Positions 21,860 through 33,200 of a stretch of 64,000 nucleotides of DNA are shown one piece after another. Source of the stretch: Pristionchus mayeri (Eukaryota; Nematoda; Chromadorea; Rhabditida; Neodiplogasteridae); NCBI GenBank assembly GCA_036245805.1, contig BTRK01000004.1:30985541-31049540 (forward strand), read 5' to 3'. Under the pieces are notes generated by a model. The model saw only the letters and a list, made by a program, of their open reading frames with translations. It did not search any database and had not been told where the DNA came from. The translations under genes and the position numbers were made by a program. Position 1 is the stretch's first letter. Every line of letters begins with the position of its first letter.

Positions 21860-23605
21860 CAGTACTGTGCAAAAGTATGGCCCCAAATTTCAAATTATCA
21901 TAACTTCTCCCAACTTTGTACTAGACACTTACGCTTTGTAGCATTCAGTAGGTAAACCTCACAAGATTATAGGCATGTGGTATGCGGATATCTGCCCAGC
22001 GACATCTATATACTGTATGTATCTAATGAGAGGAAGTTCGAAATTATTTTTTTAAACCTCAGCCGAAAGCCGCTAAGGTCTTGCATTAAGTATAGTTAGA
22101 GTACATCCACTGATGATAAGAATCCACCACATAACTTGTTTGGTGCTTAAGCAAATACGCCAGAATATCGATTTTCCGGGACTCCTAAAATTTCGATGCA
22201 CGCTCATATCTCAGGCCATAATTGAGCAACGGGGATCAAATTGTGCAGGTATTATGCAGACCACATGGAACACCAATATATGAAGTCTGATAATGATCTG
22301 GCTACAAATGTAAAAATTCGAAAAATTTTGGACGTCAATTTTCATCATCAAGAAATCAGTGTTCAACATATTGGGAAAAATCAGATTTCTTGCCGCATCA
22401 TAGAACATCTGTTCACGAACAAGTGTGCAAAATTGGGGGGTCAGGCGATTCTCGCAACGAATTTTACGATCGAACAAATGTCGAGGGTCGGAGGTGTCGG
22501 AGTGTTCAAAAGTGGTATGGGTCATGATATGTTCGATCTGTATGGAAAAATTTCCAAGGTATCTGCTTCATTGCAGCGAAAAATGTGAATAACTAGGTTA
22601 AATACACATATGGAGTAAAATTGGAATGAAATCATAACGATTCATTTTTGACCCATACCACTTTTGAGCACTCAGGCACCTTCGACCCTCGACATTTGTT
22701 CGATCGTAAAATTCGTTGCGAGAATCGCCTGACCCCCCAATTTTGCACACTTGTTCGTGAACAGATGTTCTATGATGCGGCAAGAAATCAGATTTTTCCC
22801 AATATGTTGAACACTGATTTCTTGATGATGAAAATTGACGTCCAAAATTTTTCGAATTTTTACATTTGTAGCCAGATCATTATCAGACTTCATATATTGG
22901 TGTTCCATGTGGTCTGCATAATACCTGCACAATTTGATCCCCGTTGCTCAATTATGGCCTGAGATATGAGCGTGCATCGAAATTTTAGGAGTCCCGGAAA
23001 ATCGATATTCTGGCGTATTTGCTTAAAGGGGTGCTCCGGGGAATGTTCAGTCACCCATAGTGATAGTGCGGATGTTGTAGAGCTCACTCGTCCGATCAGA
23101 AATCACTTAGCACGACGTTCCACAGACGTCTCTAAGGCTATTTACATGAGCGTGAAGTTGATTGAAAGCGCAGGGACGTGGCCAGTTCATTTATGTTTCA
23201 CTCGATCTAGTTATGTTTTCGCAACTTTCAATGGTAAATTCGCTACCGTTTCCCATTGAGAGCGCGGAATTTTCGTGGTGGGACTCCGTAACATGCATTC
23301 CCCGGAGCACTCCTTTAAGCACCAAACAAGTTATGTGGTGGATTCTTATCATCAGTGGATGTACTCTAACTATACTTAATGCAAGACCTTAGCGGCTTTC
23401 GGCTGAGGTTTAAAAAAATAATTTTTAACTTCCTCTCATTAGATACATACAGTATATAGATGTCGCTGGGCAGATATCCGCATACCACATGCCTATAATC
23501 TTGTGAGGTTTACCTACTGAATGCTACAAAGCGTAAGTGTCTAGTACAAAGTTGGGAGAAGTTATGATAATTTGAATTTTGGGGCCATACTTTTGCACAC
23601 TACTG
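21860..23605. mobile_element. Fold-back element with Tc1/mariner-like ends
   Basis: Two near-identical inverted arms (21860-22526 and 22651-23605) flank a spacer of about 125 bp. The ends CAGTACTGTGCAAAAGTATG (left) and its imperfect complement (right) are flanked by TA at 21858-21859 and 23606-23607, the target of Tc1/mariner elements. The arms are about 665 bp each once a nested 292-bp insertion in the right arm is removed. The two 104-codon open stretches in the arms are the same sequence on opposite strands and are not genes. It has no transposase. Confidence 0.9.
23027..23314. mobile_element. Nested MITE with TTAA target duplication
   Basis: A 288-bp insertion in the right arm of the fold-back element. 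Its ends are AGGGGTGCTCCGGGGAATG and the complement of AGGAGTGCTCCGGGGAATG, flanked by TTAA at 23023-23026 and 23315-23318. The other arm carries the uninterrupted site (CTTAAG at about 22146-22151), so the insertion boundaries are directly visible. TTAA targets suggest piggyBac-type mobilisation. Confidence 0.85.
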
Positions 23606-23762
23606 TAGCGGCTTGCTTGGTAGAGCGCAGCCACAAGGAATGCTGATGAGAGAAAACTGAAATGACGAACAGAAACAGCGACTGATTGTCAAACAGGACT
23701 TCGTTGCCGCATAGCATTTATTAGAAGCTTTTCTTTTATAATTATATTCATTACATGTTATA

Positions 23763-25004
23763 GTGGGGTGTCCGGAAAGTTCGTATAATTTTTTGTTTTT
23801 ATTTTTTATTCAATGCTTTACAATTCTCAGTGGCCAATGTATGCCCCCTTCTTTCTCACTACCTCCATCCAGCGATTGGGCAGGGTCTCGATTCCTCTCT
23901 TCCAGAGTGCGGGTTTCTTCGAGACCGCCCAGTTCACGAAAGCCCTCACAACTTCATCTCGATTCTTGAACTTCTTTCCTTTGCAGAAGTCAGAGAGAGA
24001 GCGGAAGCAGTGGTAGTCGCATGGGGAGAGATCCGGGGAATACGGTGGATGGGGAATCCTCTCGATCTTCAGCTCGTCCTTTTTCTTCTGGGTCATCTTC
24101 GCTCGATGTGGGCGAGCATTGTCCATCAGAAGAAGAATTTTGCCCTGGTTCAGGAGTCTGGGAGGGACTCTGATCGCGACATCTTGCAGTTGTTCAGAGA
24201 AGAGGTCGGCATTGATGCTGGTGCCGGGGGCGAGGATCTCCCAGTAGATGGGAAAGAGCACTGAGAAGAAGAAACAGAGGAGTTCCTTCTTTCCGTGCTC
24301 TTTCTTCTTCGGGACGGGCGTGGGCTTCTCATCTGCATCCACTCATTGCAGTCTCCTCACAGGGTTATCGTACGTGATCCACTTCTCATCTGTAGCGATG
24401 ATGGAATTGACCCATCGAAGATTGGATCTACGATGGAGTAATTCCCGACAGACTTGAACACGATTTTTCAGCTGTTCGGGGGAGAGGTCATGGGGAATCA
24501 CTTGTGGGAGTTTCGGCTTCTTCCCAGATCGATGGAGGATATCGGACACCGTTGATCTGGGAGTACCAGTATCCTTCTTCAACTCACGCACACTGGCCAT
24601 GGGCTTGCGCTTCTGTGTGCGGAGAACGAGAGGCTGATCGAGGGAGGGAGGGCGTCCAGAGCGGGGTTGATCATCGAGACCAAACTCCCCTTTCTTGAAG
24701 CGGGAGAACCACTTATAGCAGAAGGGTATGGAGGGGGCGTCAGCTCCTTCCGACTGGGCCAGGGCAGAGTGGGCCTCATTCACGGATCGGCCATGACGGT
24801 AGTAATGAAGTAAAACTGCTCGGAGGTAGAGATGGGAGTCCATCACAAGAATCAATGTAGCAACTAGGAGACTGATTAAATCCTCTCACTACTCAACGTC
24901 AGAATGATGCAATACATTGTTGACAAACAGATTGCGCAATCACTGCATTTGATCGCGAACTGACTTTTTTCCGAAGCATTATACGAACTTTCCGGACACA
25001 CCAA
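23763..25004 (-). mobile_element. Mariner transposon
   Basis: 1242 bp with 27-bp terminal inverted repeats (23763-23789 and 24978-25004, core TGTCCGGAAAGTTCGTATAA) and TA on both sides (23761-23762, 25005-25006). It contains a full-length but interrupted transposase frame. It sits directly behind the stop codon of the chemoreceptor gene. Confidence 0.95.
23827..24843 (-). pseudogene. Mariner transposase with one in-frame stop
   Basis: Cut-and-paste DDE/D transposase, 338 codons plus stop, the usual mariner length. The N-terminal helix-turn-helix region (residues 1-110) and the catalytic triad are visible: D in ATDEKW, D in LLLMDNARPH and D in SPCDYH, with 34 residues between the last two (D,D34D). 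The frame is uninterrupted except for a TGA at 24343-24345, right after NPVRRLQ, where related proteins usually have tryptophan. There are no frameshifts, so the copy died recently or the stop is read through. Confidence 0.9.
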
Positions 25005-25012
25005 TAATTACA

Positions 25013-26558
25013 TTATCTTCCATTAACAGGGCGTGCAAACAAATTTAAAATAAATGTAGTTGATGGGACTATCCGCCTGGGAGCGGCGATACCCTTCGGG
25101 GAACCTACAGTGGGGTTCTGTGCTCTCACCCAGAGAGCAGTTGGAGAAAGAAGCAGCTTGAGAAAGGCGACACTGCAATGAGAAGCTATTGAGAGGTCCT
25201 TGAATATCTTTCCATACCGATAATCTCGAATTCCGAAGATAATGATGAATGCATCGATGAGAGGGAAGAGAGTGAATCCATAGGAGAAGAAGAAGGGATC
25301 GAGATCGATTGGGAGTCGAGTCAGAGGGAGAGTATTGATGATGATTGGAGGGAAGTAGATTATCACAAGAGGGAATAGAAACTGAAAAAAAATGATAAAT
25401 GTAAATGAAGCCTTGTTCTAGCAATACTTGGAAAAACAAAGTGTAAAACAGTTGTTTCTGCATTTTCAGCAGTTTCACGCTCATCACTTTGTTCCGGAAT
25501 ATCCTGATAATCAAAATTGACAACGATATTATCACAGTTAACTCTGAAATTCCGCACTTAATTTTTCATATTTTCGATATTTTTTACCAAGCGTGAAGGT
25601 GGTAACATAGAAAAGTGTGGAGAGTCCCTCACTCCATCGAAAATCTCCTTCCGATGTCTAATCTGAGCTGCACTTTTCAATTCGAGAGCAGTTCTTACCC
25701 AGTAATCAATGATAATGCACTCGCTCGCACTTAAATGGGGATACTTCCTCAAGAAAGGATCGATTGCCGGATGAGTGGAATGTGGATAGGAGCCATAGCA
25801 GAAATATTGCAGAGAGCCCCTGTTGAGTTATAAATATATCGAATGGGATTGACTTTTGGCTCACCATATCACCATTTGCGCCATGAAGCCTACAGAGACC
25901 TTCGCAATTCCAGAGAAAGATTGGAAAACGAAGAGATACTTCTGACTTTAGAAAAAGAAGGAAATCATTAAGGAAACGATGCTAACTGTTGGAGAAGGAT
26001 GTATCGATAAACGAAGTGTAGAAGCAGTAGAACGAAGATATTATGATGGATCACATTGAAAAGCGTGATTGACCATCTGTAATATTTGATAATTTTGGAA
26101 AATCAGAAATTGTTCACTTCGTTCCAATGGTAGTGGCCGCCATAAACGTCACACCGTTCATTATTCCGTATGCCTAATTATTGATACCTGAATTCCGAGG
26201 GAGGGGAGTTACATACCGGGCAAAGTATCAAATCTGCAGTTGCGTATACAAGATCAAAAAAGACGAAGATGAACAGCAAATATCGATAAACACCCAGCTC
26301 GGCGGCACTTTTACTGGCGATTATCCACAGAAGAGAAAGGCCCACGAGTAGAGAAAGGACTGAGAATTTATTCTTGAGTTCAACTGCGTGATATTTTTTG
26401 AAAATGGAATACGATTACAAAGTCGCAATCTATCCCTGCTAGCAGATTGCGAAATCCACGTAGGGGTAGAATTATGATTTAACTTTTCGATCTCTATCAT
26501 TGACTTCTTTACCGTAAATTGCAATGGTGAAGGGCGCCAATATGAAATGAACAATCAT
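25013..26558 (-). CDS. Seven-transmembrane chemoreceptor, Str type
   Basis: Nine exons (26513-26558, 26217-26383, 26118-26173, 25987-26076, 25865-25945, 25699-25819, 25428-25541, 25218-25381, 25013-25172) join in phase to 332 residues, the normal size of nematode serpentine chemoreceptors. Family marks are the first loop (AAELGVYRYLL), HFVYRYILLQ after helix 3, MQKQLFYTLFFQ before helix 6, and the end motif TLFPLIDAFIIIFGIRDYR in helix 7. Expected in cilia of sensory neurons. The tail after helix 7 is long (about 55 residues). The stop codon lies 6 bp from the mariner target site, so the last codons or the 3' UTR could have been changed by that insertion. One acceptor ends in GAG. Confidence 0.85.
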
Positions 26559-26842
26559 CGCGAAGAAAATTCTTTTCTTTAGATTGAGCAAAGAATCTTT
26601 CGGTGATATCAGCACGCCTTCGTAATTGGCCCCTTTCCAACACCACGAGTTTCTCTCTCATATTTTCAGCCTCAATTCGAGGCCTGGTGAGTCCTGGCGG
26701 TAATTCTATTTTTCAACCCATACATGCACAGAATATTATCAATATCAACAAATATAAAAGATCACTTTCAAGATGTATTGGCACTCGGTGTCTTTCGACA
26801 GAATGTAGTTTGGAAAGGATAATATTTGAGACACCAAAACAC

Positions 26843-26924
26843 GGGCAGATGGCCGAGCGGTCTAAGGCGCTGGTTTTAGGCACCAGTCTCCTCGGAGGCG
26901 TGGGTTCGAATCCCACTCTGCTCA
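26843..26924 (+). tRNA. tRNA-Leu (anticodon UAG)
   Basis: 82 nt, type II tRNA with variable arm. The acceptor stem GGGCAGA pairs with TCTGCTC (one G-U). The D arm TGGCCGAGCGG (A box), anticodon stem CTGGT/ACCAG with loop TTTAGGC and B box GGTTCGAATCC are all present. The anticodon bases are at 26877-26879. No intron. A T-run at 26928-26932 serves as the Pol III stop. Confidence 0.95.
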
Positions 26925-27212
26925 GAACTTTTTGTTTTTGACGACCAATATGGAATGGAATGTATTTTATAAATTGTATTGAAGAATGCTGCTTAAAATA
27001 TGGAAATTCAGACAAATTTTAAAAAAAGTGAAAATAAGAATTTATCATGGCAGTTTTCTTTGGGATTTTTATCTACTCTGAGTTCGCTCAACACCGGTCA
27101 ATAATCGAGGTTACGGTAGTCGGAAATGGATGAATAAAACGATCGATAATGTTTAGCAACAACAATCACAAGGTGCATAACCCGTACTGGAAAGAAGAAA
27201 AAGAGAATAGCC

Positions 27213-30200
27213 CTACCACAATTGTGCCAGAGTTAACAGAAGAATCAGAAGTATAAAGTTAGTTGTCGATCCAACGGAAGAGACTAGCTGGAAGTATCGT
27301 ATGCCCAATCTTATCGATTTGGGCTCGCTTTGAGGTCCGACTCCTCCCGAATTGTATGCCGCAACTCGAGCTACGTAAGTGTAGACTGGCTCAAGAGTGA
27401 TCATTGATCTCTGGGAATCGCCAACTGATCTACCGTACTTTTCCCTCTTTCCTCCCCCTCCTCACCTGCAGTCCCTCCAACTTCACTGAAGGCTTCGATG
27501 GATTCGTCAATTCGTCTTCGGGTAGGTCAAAGACTGTGAAGGTGTCCGCGATCGATATGTACACCTTGTAGCCCCACGTACTCCTGCGAGGATAAGGCAC
27601 ATTACGGCAGCCGATTATCAATCGATACCTGTTGCCTCCGCTCGTTCCCTTCTCGAAGGGCACCGGCGTCCACTCCATTACGGTAGAGAGACTACCGTCG
27701 TCCTGAATTGAGTCATTGACATTCAATATGTCAATTGAATTTCAAACTCAATTACCATACTACCGTATTCTCCTTCCGTAAATTCCTTCACGCCCTACCT
27801 CCTGTCTCCATCCAAACAGCGTGATCACGGGTGCATCTTCAGGCGCGGGTCTCTCTGTTGACACGAGCAACGCGTTCGACTGCTTACCGAAGTTTCCGCG
27901 TCTGCAGATTGTTGAAATTGCTTAATAAAAATATTTTAAAAAAACATTTGGTAAAAGTGCTCATTTTATATTTGATGCAAGCCCAGGCTGTCTCATACTC
28001 ACTTATCGAATGGTCTGAGAGTGCACGAGTAAGTTAGAGACGGCATCAACCCGACCACTGCGTGACTCGAATACTCAGATGAGACAGAGACTGAGATGGA
28101 AGGGGAGAGGGCAGTGATGCACGTGATCTGCAGAGAGAAGATTGATCTTTGATCTTCTCTCCCTCCTCACCTCCACTCCATAGAGTGCATGGCAATGATT
28201 CTCCTGCCATGCCCACTCCAGATGAACTGCCGTCGCGTTGAGGGAAGTAGCGTTGGTCAGAGTGACGTCACGGATCTCGCCTAGAAATTATCGATCGATT
28301 TTAGACAAAATAAACCATTTCGCGATAACTTTTCGACGTTACCTTTGGCATTGAGGAAGGCTACGGTACTGGCAGCATCAGTTCCCGCGCCCTCGTCGTT
28401 CACTGGCAGCACGGAGATCACGAGTGAGCTGCACGACTCAGGGGGAGGAGTCCGGATGAGCAGAGAGGGAGCATGAGTCTGAGGAGAGTTTGGGTAAGGT
28501 ACGGTAGGGCCGCATATCGATTTTTCTGTACCCTCTTCTGACAGGAGTGAGGGATATGAGATCTCACCTCTTTCGTTTCGATGTTGGCCGTCTTCTCATC
28601 GCCCCACGACACACGGTATCTAACATAGGAAAATAATGATTTATTGATTAGATAATTGTACGAACCTCAAGTTGGCGCCTGATGGATGCTCCCGCTCAAT
28701 GGGATCCCACTCAACGAGGATAGTCTGGGCATCCTGAATGGATTTGGTTAAGATGGATTATGGCTTACGGTTACGGTAACATCTGTGGTACCGTACCTGG
28801 GCGGTCCATCTGAGTCCCTCGATGGATTCAACGGGAGGTGCGGGTGCAGTCTGCAGCCAATCAGAGGGGGCGGAAGCATCACCACGACCAGAGGAAGAGA
28901 GGGAACGGACGCGGAACTGAGAGTGGGAGAGGTTGTCTCTTCATTCATCTTCCTAGTTTGAAAGAAAGTTCGACGAATAGGGTCCCTTGTGTTTCGAAAA
29001 AGATAAGATTCGATGAATCTGTATTGCTCTGTACTAATCTGTATTGCTTAGACAATGAGTTTTTACATAATAACAAATTTTAACATTATGTATCAAAGGT
29101 TACCTGATGGTATGTATTGGGTGCCAACTCCTCGATGCTCGCACTTCTCTCTCCGATCGACTCCACATTCCTCCTCGATACATTCTTCCATCTTCTATCG
29201 CCCTTTGTACGGTATTCCACAATGTAACCGTCGACAGCATTCTGAAGGATCTTGATAAAGTAATCTTCCAAGAGAGGCACGATTCGATCATTGATCTCTC
29301 TCACCTCTCTCCTCTCTCCATCGTCCCTGCCTTGATCCCGTGTTTCCCTGATCGATGGAGGCATGTTCCACCTCGAATTATCATTATTTTGTAAAATTCT
29401 AATTATTAAAGAGAGACCCTCACCTGATGAGAACCCTTCCTCTTCCTCCCTTCCTCCTCTCCACTTTTACTCCAATAGGAGAAGGAGGAGGAGCTGCCGG
29501 AGACCAATGAGACATCTGGAAATTTGGTCTTTGATCTTTGATTTTAAATTCTTCGAACTGAATCGAGGCTCTCACCTCTGATTTCGCAGCACCAAACAGC
29601 GAACTGCATGCGAATCTTCCTATTCGATTGCTGCCTCTCTCGATCTTCAGATCCATCTTGTGTCTCATTCGCTTCCCGTGCAGATGCTTCTCCTTGACCT
29701 ACCAAATATCGATTGAATGTGACGTCATCTCAAATCGGGTGCTCACATGGGGAGTGACGATGTGTCTGAGAGGCGAAATCTGAAGTGGTTCGTCGTTGAG
29801 AGTCCATTCGAATAGAGGCTCGGGACAGTCTTCTCCAGTGCATGAGAGATCGACCTGAGGATACGGTGAGTAACTGATGACTGAAAGATCAACGTACCTC
29901 GCAAGAGATGTTCACAGCGGGAGAGGCACCATCGGTAGAGTGTGATGAGAGACGGACGTCCGGGGAATCTGAATCTTTCACGATGCATCCTCTACGGCAT
30001 TCAGCACGCTGTTTAGAAATCCGCTCTGGCTACCTCAGCTACCTCTACTCACCGATAACTACTACATGCGTCACAGTGTGCGCCTTCCCCACTCGATTGT
30101 GAGCGGAGCAGAAGTACGGTCCCTCGTCTGATTTATCGATCGAATCGAGACGAAGAACACGATTGTCGACTCTGAGATGAGAGAAAGTCTTTTGTTGTTT

Positions 30201-33200
30201 CTCCAGATCTCATAAACTACAGTACTTCTACAGTTATCGATTGCATCTTCTCACCGTATGCGTCCTTCCTCTCCGATGATCTCTCCTCCTGCATTAGTCC
30301 AGTGGGAACGGCCCAGAGGAGAGGCCTGGTACGTGCACGGAATCACCTGCAAGTTATGCATTCACAGTATTACATTTGCATCATTTTTTGTTGCTTTCAC
30401 ATCTCGCACATAGATGTCACGAATGAATTTTCATTAATCTCTGATATTTTCATTAATCCCTGAGGATTTCAAGTGTAAAAATCCTCATACATTTCGACCG
30501 AATCCACTCACCAGACTGGATCCTTTCACGGCGAATATCTTGGCAGGCAGTGCCAGAGCCGGGAAATGAGGGGCGACATCTCTCACTTCCACCAATGCAG
30601 AGGAGGAAGAAGCACCAATCTCGTTAGTGGCGATACCTTCAAATCAAAAATGATACCCTTATTCTATTCTAATTTGAAGATTGGGTCGATTTCTATTGAA
30701 AACTCACATGAGTACACGCCAGCGTCCTCCTTTTCCACTTTAGAGATCGACAGTCTGCAAATGATTTATCACTGGAGGAAGAAACAAAGTGATTGTGAAT
30801 GAAGGGCAAATAAGGATAGATCAGTAATCGTACGTGGTTCCCGAAGTGGTGATTCTCTTCCTCTGCGAGTGGCTGAGAAGAAGACGAACGAGAGGCTTGT
30901 CATTCCTGCAGAGAACGAACTCTCTCTCACTCTCCCTGTCTACGCCTTTTTGTATTTGATCAGAAAAAAGCGAGACACTAGGGAGAGGGGAAGATCTCGC
31001 GCACACTTTTTCATTGAGAAAAATGATAAAGCAAGAGCATGCCTTCAATCCGAGTTCACTACATCAGCACCGAGGGTCTCCTTCTCCTGCATTCAGAGTT
31101 CTCACCTGAACCATTCCATCGTAGTCATCGTATCTGCAGTTGAGAGGGGGCAGTCCAGCAGAAGACTCTCCCCCGTAGCAGCCAGAGTGTCCACCAGAGG
31201 AATGATGATCTTAGGCACATCTGCAATCGAAACTTGTTGATCTCTTCTTGTCCACTTTTCCATTTCCAACCAATGAAGTGTGAATTCTTAATTCAGATAT
31301 GCTCGCATGGTTCCCAAAGAGAGCAGGTGGAATACTTCCTCTGTTTACCGTACCCCTGACTACGAGCGTCACTTGGGCAGTTGCCACTCCTCGATCGTTG
31401 CCTGCTGTGCACACATAACGCCCTGAAATGAAAAGGTGCTGATCCAGCTTTTCACTTGAAAATTCAGAATGAAAATAATATGCGCTTTACGATGTTTTGA
31501 TAGAGAGCTGAGAAGATGATTTGAAATTCCATACGATATAAGCAATGATAAAATATTGACCTCCATCGCTGCCCTCCACAGCCTCTATCCTGAGCACTCT
31601 TCCATGGTTGAGCAGAGAGGAGCGAGCGGGAAGACCTCGTCCATCGGAGCGAGCCCAGCCATAGGAGGGAGAAGGGCTGAATCGAATATTCGTTCTTTGG
31701 TTTTAGTTGTATCGAAAGTGTGATGAGCCTTTACCACTATTTAGTTCGTTCTAAAAGTTTGAAGATCTCGTTAAAACGTATTCTCATTCACTTTGTAAGA
31801 TGCCGACTCGAGTAATTTCCTTGTTAATGCACTCGTTCCCGCGGTCACAGTAGACCAGTTACTCAGTTACTTTTTACTTCTTCTGTTCTACTTTTAGCCG
31901 CGACCTTCCACTGGTCAGGTCCCTTCTACTTATCAATCTTCCTCCCCTCCAAGGCTATCACTGAGCAGTCTGCTCCCCTCACTACTCTGTTATCGGAATG
32001 GGAGATGCTAATCATCTGGGTCATTCATCCGTTCAATCCTCCACTTCTCATGAGTCGCTCTCACTCCAATGCGCCCATTAGGCATTTTCTGCTTACTCAT
32101 TACTTTCTCTGCTGACCCCATAACACAACCATTAGTGGGATACGGGGTTGTTTATGAGGGTGTAGATACTAATCTCGCTCCATACTCGAATCATCTTCCT
32201 CTTATTTCCATTCCAAGACCCTCTGTAATTAGGATGGCTGGAGATTAGAGCAGATAATGGAGGGGGGCAGCGGAAAAACGAGCTGTCACCCCGAATTATG
32301 AAAGGAGTGGGACAGTGATCATTCAACGGTCGAACGCTTGATATCACCCTGCGGCCAAGCGGCCAAAAAGGGAAAGCCCTTCGACTATCTTCCTTTCGTG
32401 TACTCTATCGTCCTCTCCGACTCGGAGTACCCGATCTCTCTCCTTTCTCACCGATCATGGCTAACAACCATCAACCTTTTTCAAACAATCTTTAGCCAGT
32501 TTCGGCGTCAAATTGCTTTTGATACCGTTTTATGCGAAGTTGCGAGCGCGTATAAGGAAGGGATGAATCAAAGACAGATGAGATAAACGTCGAAAAGCCG
32601 ATTTTATAGCACCCTCGAGCGTCGCGATTAGACTGTCCGCCGCCGTGCTAATCGAAGGTCACTAGCGTGGGAAAGTAGAACTTGGAGGGAACGGCTGATG
32701 GATTCTAAATTGAGAACTCACTTCGCAAACGCGAAGCATTCTAGGTAGACGGTCTCCTTGCGAAGAGGAATGTCAGGGAAGACCTGGAAGATGATGACGT
32801 CATCGCAGAGATCAAATATCAGAAAACCTTAGGGTGTCCGGGGTCGATCCTGGGAGGGAAGTGAGCGAGGGCGTAGGAGGGAGGGACGATCAATCGGAAG
32901 AAGGGACCGTAGTGACCAGACTCGGTCGTAGGCACTCGGATGGAGCATGAGTACCTACAAAGGTCAAAGATCAAGAAGCTGTAGATCAAAGTCCGCTTCG
33001 TGACCATGTTCTCTGTCCATGACATCTGTCAGTTGCAGGGGGGCAAAGCAAGCAGACTTTCTCTCTTTGTTCCGAACCCTTCCATCCTCTCTCTTCACAC
33101 TAATCGAGCGTCGATCAACCAATTAGCCGTTCCTCTCGTTTTTTTACGACTCCTCCGTTTCATAACCAGTTTCCGGAATGATCGCGAACAAATAAGAAAT

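Noticed and set aside
22211..22962. Two mirror-image 104-codon open stretches
   Set aside because: They are the same transposon arm read on opposite strands; no start context or family resemblance.
23606..23660. Half tRNA-like word (TTGCTTGGTAGAGCG)
   Set aside because: A box only; no B box or acceptor stem.
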